This document shows, in pieces, positions 6,945-11,000 of a stretch of 11,000 bases of DNA (position 1 is the first letter of the stretch; each line of letters starts with the position of its first letter). The stretch lies in contig CAAENI010000010.1 in NCBI GenBank assembly GCA_900757285.1, forward strand, positions 1 through 11,000, in the 5' to 3' direction. The position numbers and the translations under genes were made by a program. A model generated the notes under the pieces. That model was not told the DNA's origin. It searched no databases and was given only the letters and a program-made list of their open reading frames with translations. This stretch comes from an uncultured Collinsella sp. (GTDB taxonomy: Bacteria; Actinomycetota; Coriobacteriia; Coriobacteriales; Coriobacteriaceae).

Positions 6945-6981
6945 ATACGGAGTCATTTGACACATCTTGGTGGTACAGAAT

Positions 6982-7013
6982 CACCGCAAAGGGGACAGGC
7001 ACCTTTGTGGTGG
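6982..7013 (+). repeat. REP-like element in the leader of the surface-protein gene
   Basis: ACCGCAAAGG (6983-6992) pairs with CCTTTGTGGT (7003-7012) with one G-U pair, around a GGGGACAGGC core. Bases 6987-7010 are identical over 24 nt to the reverse complement of 9466-9489. It ends about 16 nt before the AAGGAGG ribosome-binding site of the gene at 7041, so if transcribed it forms a hairpin in the 5' leader. Confidence 0.7.
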
Positions 7014-7040
7014 TATGGCCCATCGACCAAGGAGGCCGTT

Positions 7041-9425
7041 ATGTACGGAAACCACTTTGACAAGCAAACCCAACGCGAGCGTACCTGCTCGCTGGTTCAC
7101 GGTACTTGGCGTTGTGTGGGTGCCAAAATCGCTTGCGCTGGCGCGTGTGCGCTTATGGTCGGCCAGCTGCTGCTGCCGAGCGTGGCGCTGGCGACGGAAT
7201 GCGCCGATCCCGCCGCTGGGACGGATGAGGTTGCCGCGGCTCCGGTAACGCCGACGGTTGCGGAGGATACGGCTGCAACGACCGCACCAGCTGCTTCGAC
7301 CGCGCCTGCAACCGATGCTGCTCCGGCGGCGCAAGCCACCGCTGAGCCTCAGCAGACGGCCCCGACTGGCGCCACCGATGAATCCAACGATGCGGCACCC
7401 GCTGAACAAAATACTCCCAGCGACACCGCCGCCATGCCGGCGAGTAACGCCATCATGCCCTGCGGTGTGACCGATGTTGTTGGCGGCAGCGGCGTTAGGG
7501 TCAATATTACGGTGCGGAACAATTACACCGACATCAAGAAAGAAGAAACGATTGAGTATGTGAAGGGGATTGCCCTTGTAGATGGAGACCAGTCTGCTCT
7601 CGATGGTAGCGCTTTGACTTTTATCGGCCTGGGGGACTTGATCGTCCATGCGGCGTATGACAGTGCGAGCAATAAAACAACGCTTACCCTGGATATCAGC
7701 AAGATTCAGAGACAGAAGGAGGAGCAGAAGTACTTTACGGAGTACAAGGAGAATAAGTCCAAGATGACGACCACCTATGATGGATCCAAGCTTACGTATA
7801 CGGGTACAGAGCCCGGGAATATCATCATCGGTGATCCGGACGACGCCTTTAAAGGAGACACCGAGGCGACCGGGAAACCCACTATTAACGAGATCCGGGA
7901 TGACTACTACACCCGCACCCATGTCTACGAGAGGGCGTGCCTTGTTATCCCGGCAGCGGAATCAGAATCGGAATCCATCTCCTTTGCCAATGTTCAGAAT
8001 ACGAACTTCAATTGGCAGCTGGATACTGGTCCGCAGGCGACGGCAGGTGTCCTTAACTACGATGCAGATAAATACGAAATCGCTTATGAATGCTGGCAGG
8101 AATTTGAAAACAACGAACCCGTTGCTGCCTGGTATTCCGATAACGGCTCACATGGTTCCCTGCCGACTATTACAAAGTTTAAAAGCGGGAAAGAGTACGT
8201 GTATTCTCTTATGCTGAAGCCAAAAGACGGATATTCCTTCAGCGATGAAACCGTTGTTACCGTAAACGGGGAAACCGTAAAGTCGAGTCTAAGCGGAGAA
8301 TTCCTGTATGTCCCTGCTATTAAAACAATTTCGATGCCTGCTTCGTCGGAAAACGAAGCCCTCCATAACCTGAACGTCAACGATGTGAAAACCGACTACG
8401 CGCCCGGCGAGGCGCCGCGTGCGACCGCGACGATTCCTGCCGCCGATGCCGACAAGTATGAGATTGCGTATGAGTGCTGGGAGGAAATGGAGCTCGATAT
8501 GGAATCCGGGGAGTCGGTACCCGTTGCCTTCTGGTATTCCGACCCCGCAAAGTACGCGCCGGGCATGAAGAAGATTGACCACTTCGAAGAGGGTAAGTTC
8601 TACATGTATTCCGTTGAGCTGAGGCTCAAGGACGACAATACCGTGGCCGATGACTGCATGATGTACGTCAACGGCCATTGGACGCACCACATCAAGACCG
8701 TCAACGGCGTCTTCGCGCCAAACGCTGACAATATGCTGTGCGAGCAGCCGATCGACGAATGGCGTGCCATCGACGTTATCGAGATTGACGGTGCCACGAC
8801 CACCTTCAAGGCGGGCGATAAGCCGGTCTTTACGGCGAGTGTTCCGATGGGTTCCAACTCCCTTCCTCAGTGTGAGTTCTGGACGGGTAGCGACGGCAGC
8901 GAAGTGAACTCCCAGAAGTTCTGGGATCAGAACATTACAAACCACATCGATGCTTTTAAGCCTGGCGTGACCTATCGCTACGGCATCTACCTCAAGTCCG
9001 CGCGCGGCTTCTACTTCACGCCCGACACCAAGCTGGTGATCAACGGCCAGGAGTGCGGCTACCGGGTCGCGGATAGCGTATCCGATGAGGACAGCGGCTG
9101 GATCTACACCCTGTGGCTCAACACCGATTTGACGTTTACGCCCGAAGCCACGCCGACCCCCGATCCGCAGCCTACGCCGGATCCCAAGCCGACGCCGCAG
9201 CCTGAGGTTAAGCCTGAGACCAAGCCCGAGGTGAAGCCCGCGGCCAAGCCGGCCACGACAACCGCCACGACCAAGACGGTTGAGAAAACCACGCAGGCCA
9301 AGAAGGGCGATGCTGTCCTGGCTACCACGGGGGATACCACCGCGATGACGGTCGCCGCCCTGGGCATCGCCGGAGCAACCGTTGCCGCCGCCGGCCTCGC
9401 CGCGACCAAGCGCCGCAAGCGCTAG
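7041..9425 (+). CDS. Cell-wall-anchored surface protein with three related extracellular repeats (LAXTG sortase motif)
   Basis: 794-residue secreted protein. The long basic N-terminal region and hydrophobic stretch end at SVALA (cleavage likely after residue 51). A low-complexity Ala/Pro/Thr-rich stalk follows to about residue 135, then a region I do not recognise (~145-320). Three related repeats come next: the first two carry the identical core KYEIAYECW (344-352 and 472-480) followed by WYSD, and the third starts near residue 588 and is more divergent. Each ends with a pattern like F..G..Y.Y...L..K.......VNG. A Pro/Lys-rich wall-spanning segment (PTPDP, KPEVKP units) leads to LATTGD (LATTG 760-764), a membrane helix and the tail KRRKR, typical for sortase anchoring; LAXTG is the form used by class E sortases. 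ATG 7041 has AAGGAGG 5 nt upstream; the open frame extends left to a TTG at 6957 without support. An adhesin or ligand-binding role is plausible, function unknown. The first half is AT-richer than the second. Confidence 0.88.
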   Translation: MYGNHFDKQTQRERTCSLVHGTWRCVGAKIACAGACALMVGQLLLPSVALATECADPAAGTDEVAAAPVTPTVAEDTAATTAPAASTAPATDAAPAAQATAEPQQTAPTGATDESNDAAPAEQNTPSDTAAMPASNAIMPCGVTDVVGGSGVRVNITVRNNYTDIKKEETIEYVKGIALVDGDQSALDGSALTFIGLGDLIVHAAYDSASNKTTLTLDISKIQRQKEEQKYFTEYKENKSKMTTTYDGSKLTYTGTEPGNIIIGDPDDAFKGDTEATGKPTINEIRDDYYTRTHVYERACLVIPAAESESESISFANVQNTNFNWQLDTGPQATAGVLNYDADKYEIAYECWQEFENNEPVAAWYSDNGSHGSLPTITKFKSGKEYVYSLMLKPKDGYSFSDETVVTVNGETVKSSLSGEFLYVPAIKTISMPASSENEALHNLNVNDVKTDYAPGEAPRATATIPAADADKYEIAYECWEEMELDMESGESVPVAFWYSDPAKYAPGMKKIDHFEEGKFYMYSVELRLKDDNTVADDCMMYVNGHWTHHIKTVNGVFAPNADNMLCEQPIDEWRAIDVIEIDGATTTFKAGDKPVFTASVPMGSNSLPQCEFWTGSDGSEVNSQKFWDQNITNHIDAFKPGVTYRYGIYLKSARGFYFTPDTKLVINGQECGYRVADSVSDEDSGWIYTLWLNTDLTFTPEATPTPDPQPTPDPKPTPQPEVKPETKPEVKPAAKPATTTATTKTVEKTTQAKKGDAVLATTGDTTAMTVAALGIAGATVAAAGLAATKRRKR

Positions 9426-9460
9426 TTTTTGGCGCTCCGCCATGACGGATGAATAACCCC

Positions 9461-9497
9461 AACCGCCACAAAGGTGCCTGTCCCCTTTGTGGCGGTT
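9461..9497. repeat. REP-like hairpin after the surface-protein gene, possible terminator
   Basis: AACCGCCACAAAGG (9461-9474) and CCTTTGTGGCGGTT (9484-9497) are exact reverse complements around a 9-nt loop. The core GGTGCCTGTCCCC is the inverted form of the one at 6991-7003. It begins 35 nt after the surface-protein stop. Only a short T-run (GGTTTGC) follows, so termination would be weak. It belongs to the same family as the hairpin at 5376-5407. Confidence 0.75.
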
Positions 9498-9507
9498 TGC
9501 ACAGGTA

Positions 9508-9541
9508 GAACGGTAGGTTCGTATATATGAACCTACCGTTC
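9508..9541. promoter_or_regulatory. Second palindrome with the shared core, upstream of the LRR protein gene
   Basis: GAACGGTAGGTTC (9508-9520) and GAACCTACCGTTC (9529-9541) are exact reverse complements with spacer GTATATAT. The inner 7+7 bases and the 8-nt spacing are identical to the 6917-6944 palindrome, while the outer pairs differ but stay complementary. It lies 60 nt before the ATG at 9602. Alternative reading: GCTTTGTTTTT follows directly, so it could be a rho-independent terminator of the upstream gene, or both. Confidence 0.55.
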
Positions 9542-9601
9542 GCTTTGTTTTTGGACAACGATTACGCTGGATGACTTTTGGTTTGCAGGAAAGGAACGAC
9601 C

Positions 9602-11000
9602 ATGAGGTGGACTACTGTTCGAGCGCTTTGCCGCCGCCTGACCATTGCCGCGGTGACCCTCACCATGGTGACGGGCTCGTTGCCTGTGGGCGCGTTTGCT
9701 GAGGTGTTCACCACCGATAGCACCTTTGTGCAGACGGATGTCGAGCAAGTAGACGCCGCCGACCCCGCCGACGCTGCGCCCGATGCCGATGCCGCCAACG
9801 CCGCCGACCCCGCGCCCGATGCCGGCGCTGCCGATCCCACAGTGCCCGCCGTCGATGACGCCCCTACGCCCCCGGCCTTCGAGATTGCATCGGCGGCGGG
9901 CCTGACGGGCGCCGGGCAGGCCGAGAGCACACCTGCGGGTACGCTTGCCACCGATCTTGTCGAGGGCAAGGAGCTCGCCGAACAGCAAAAGCAAGAGGAG
10001 GCTTCCGGCACCGAGGCGACCTGGAACGAGGAGCTTGAACTCTGGGCAACCTCGAAGGGCGCCACGGGCGTAAAGGGCGAATACGACGATGGCTACGTGG
10101 CCGGCGAGCAGACCCCCGCGCAGTACTACTTCTCGATCGATAGCCTCACCAACGAAATTTCTATCGAGTATGGCGACGCGGGCATTACCACGTTGGAGGT
10201 GCCCTCGACCATCGACGACAAAAATGTCGTAAGCCTTACGGGTATGGGAAGCGCTGCGCTCACATCGATCACCTTCGCCCCTAATTCGCATGTCCGCTCG
10301 GTTGGCGGCTTGGGCGGCAGCAGCATCAAAGAGATCGCACTGCCCGATTCGGTCGAGGAGCTCAAGAGCTATGCATTCTACAAAAGCAAGACGCTCCAAA
10401 CGGTAACCTGGCCCAACAACGCGGCCTTTACCACGATTCCCGAGCAGGCCTTTAAGGACTGCGAACAACTTGACGACAATGTGGTGGCAACGCTGCCGCC
10501 TTCGGTCAAAACCATCGCCTATCTTGCATTCGCCTATTGCGGCGTGCCACAGTTCTATGTCTCGGACACAACAGTGCTCACCTTTACCCAGATCAACGTG
10601 CCGGGCACGGTGGAGCGGATTGGGCCCTATGCCTTTAACGGGTGCGAGCATGTGTCGTCGGTGACGATTGGCGACGGCGTCAAATATATCGGAGCGCACG
10701 CGTTTACTTACCTCGATCCCGCACTGGCCGGTAAGGAAATCGTTGTGCCCAAGAGCGTGCAGTCGATTGATCTGGAGCCGTTTGACAATACGCGCATTAC
10801 CAGCGCCGCCGGCAGCTCAACCACCAACCACAACGCGGTGACCCTGCGCGTCATGAATCCCGACATCAAGCTTGAAGAGGGGGGCCTGTACGTCAACAAC
10901 GTGACGATCGATGGCGTCGATTACTCGATGCCTTTTAGCGAGGGCCAGACCATCTATGCCTATGCGACCGATTCGGCTGGCAACCCCTCGATGGTCAAAA
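9602..11000 (+). CDS. Secreted leucine-rich repeat (BspA-like, LRR_5) surface protein, cut at the right edge
   Basis: The frame is open from ATG 9602 to the window end (466 codons, no stop), with AAAGGA 6 nt upstream of the start. The N-terminus is a signal peptide: Arg-rich start, hydrophobic core TIAAVTLTMVTGS, and cleavage likely after GAFA (residue 33). A low-complexity Asp/Ala/Pro stalk follows (~50-100). Residues ~220-400 carry degenerate BspA-type leucine-rich repeats, recognisable from units such as IKEIALPDSVEELKSYAFY, INVPGTVERIGPYAFNGC and VTIGDGVKYIGAHAF. The visible part after ~400 is not assigned. BspA-like proteins are typically adhesins or host-interaction proteins; the function here is inferred from family. 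Wall-anchor sequences, if any, lie beyond the window. It is the second surface gene next to the LuxR regulator, 176 nt after the first. Confidence 0.88.
   Translation, partial: MRWTTVRALCRRLTIAAVTLTMVTGSLPVGAFAEVFTTDSTFVQTDVEQVDAADPADAAPDADAANAADPAPDAGAADPTVPAVDDAPTPPAFEIASAAGLTGAGQAESTPAGTLATDLVEGKELAEQQKQEEASGTEATWNEELELWATSKGATGVKGEYDDGYVAGEQTPAQYYFSIDSLTNEISIEYGDAGITTLEVPSTIDDKNVVSLTGMGSAALTSITFAPNSHVRSVGGLGGSSIKEIALPDSVEELKSYAFYKSKTLQTVTWPNNAAFTTIPEQAFKDCEQLDDNVVATLPPSVKTIAYLAFAYCGVPQFYVSDTTVLTFTQINVPGTVERIGPYAFNGCEHVSSVTIGDGVKYIGAHAFTYLDPALAGKEIVVPKSVQSIDLEPFDNTRITSAAGSSTTNHNAVTLRVMNPDIKLEEGGLYVNNVTIDGVDYSMPFSEGQTIYAYATDSAGNPSMVK

Noticed and set aside
6957..6962. TTGACA, a perfect -35 box before the surface-protein gene
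   Set aside because: No acceptable -10 box at 15-19 nt spacing (the sequence there is around AATCACCG), so I do not call a promoter from it.
6957..7040. Upstream extension of the surface-protein gene to a TTG at 6957
   Set aside because: It would translate through the REP-like hairpin and has no ribosome-binding site, while ATG 7041 has AAGGAGG at 5 nt and gives a sensible signal peptide.
8289..9443. Minus-strand open frame (384 codons) opposite the end of the surface-protein gene
   Set aside because: Gly/Arg-rich low-complexity product mirroring the Pro/Lys stalk and repeats of the real gene.
9533..10699. Minus-strand open frame (388 codons) opposite the LRR gene
   Set aside because: The plus strand encodes a signal peptide and LRR units with a good ribosome-binding site; the minus product shows no domain and is dominated by Gly-rich shadow of the Asp/Ala stalk.

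Overview
The window looks like chromosome of a gut-type Actinobacterium of the class Coriobacteriia, most likely Collinsella or a close relative. I infer this from the fairly high GC with strong G/C third positions in most genes, a LuxR regulator fused to a 12-helix membrane domain (common in Coriobacteriia), a LAXTG-type sortase motif (usual in high-GC Gram-positives) and a BspA-like leucine-rich repeat surface protein. This is pattern recognition, not a database result.

Layout. (1) 1-1356, housekeeping: the C-terminal part of a secreted PrsA/SurA-type peptidyl-prolyl isomerase, then a YqeY/GatB-like protein with a good intrinsic terminator. (2) 1357-1547: a perfect 28-bp inverted repeat (two head-to-head REP-like units) followed by a likely promoter. 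(3) 1548-4577: a four-gene polar amino-acid ABC importer operon (ATPase, Tat/lipoprotein binding protein, two permeases) in the same order as the gluABCD glutamate importer of Corynebacterium. (4) 4578-4683: a 106-nt imperfect palindrome directly after the last permease stop. (5) 4745-5368: a cytidylate kinase-like protein, convergent with (6) 5411-6814 (minus): a membrane-anchored LuxR regulator; a perfect hairpin sits between them. (7) 6815-7040: a divergent intergenic region with a palindrome and a REP-like element. (8) 7041-9425: a 794-residue wall-anchored surface protein with three related extracellular repeats. (9) 9426-9601: another REP-like hairpin and a second palindrome sharing the core of the first. 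(10) 9602 to the right edge: a leucine-rich repeat surface protein, open at the window end.

How parts may work together. The importer genes clearly form one transport unit. The most interesting hypothesis is in the right half. A membrane-embedded LuxR regulator is divergent from a cell-surface protein and followed by a second one, and the upstream regions of both surface genes carry a palindrome with the same core (TAGGTTC, 8 nt, GAACCTA). This suggests a small regulon in which the membrane sensor controls surface proteins. Separately, four intergenic elements (near 1373, 5376, 6982 and 9461) look like members of one REP-like family, three of them built around GGGGACAG.

No intergenic stretch exceeds 300 bases. 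I saw no rRNA, tRNA, CRISPR array, insertion sequence or phage gene.
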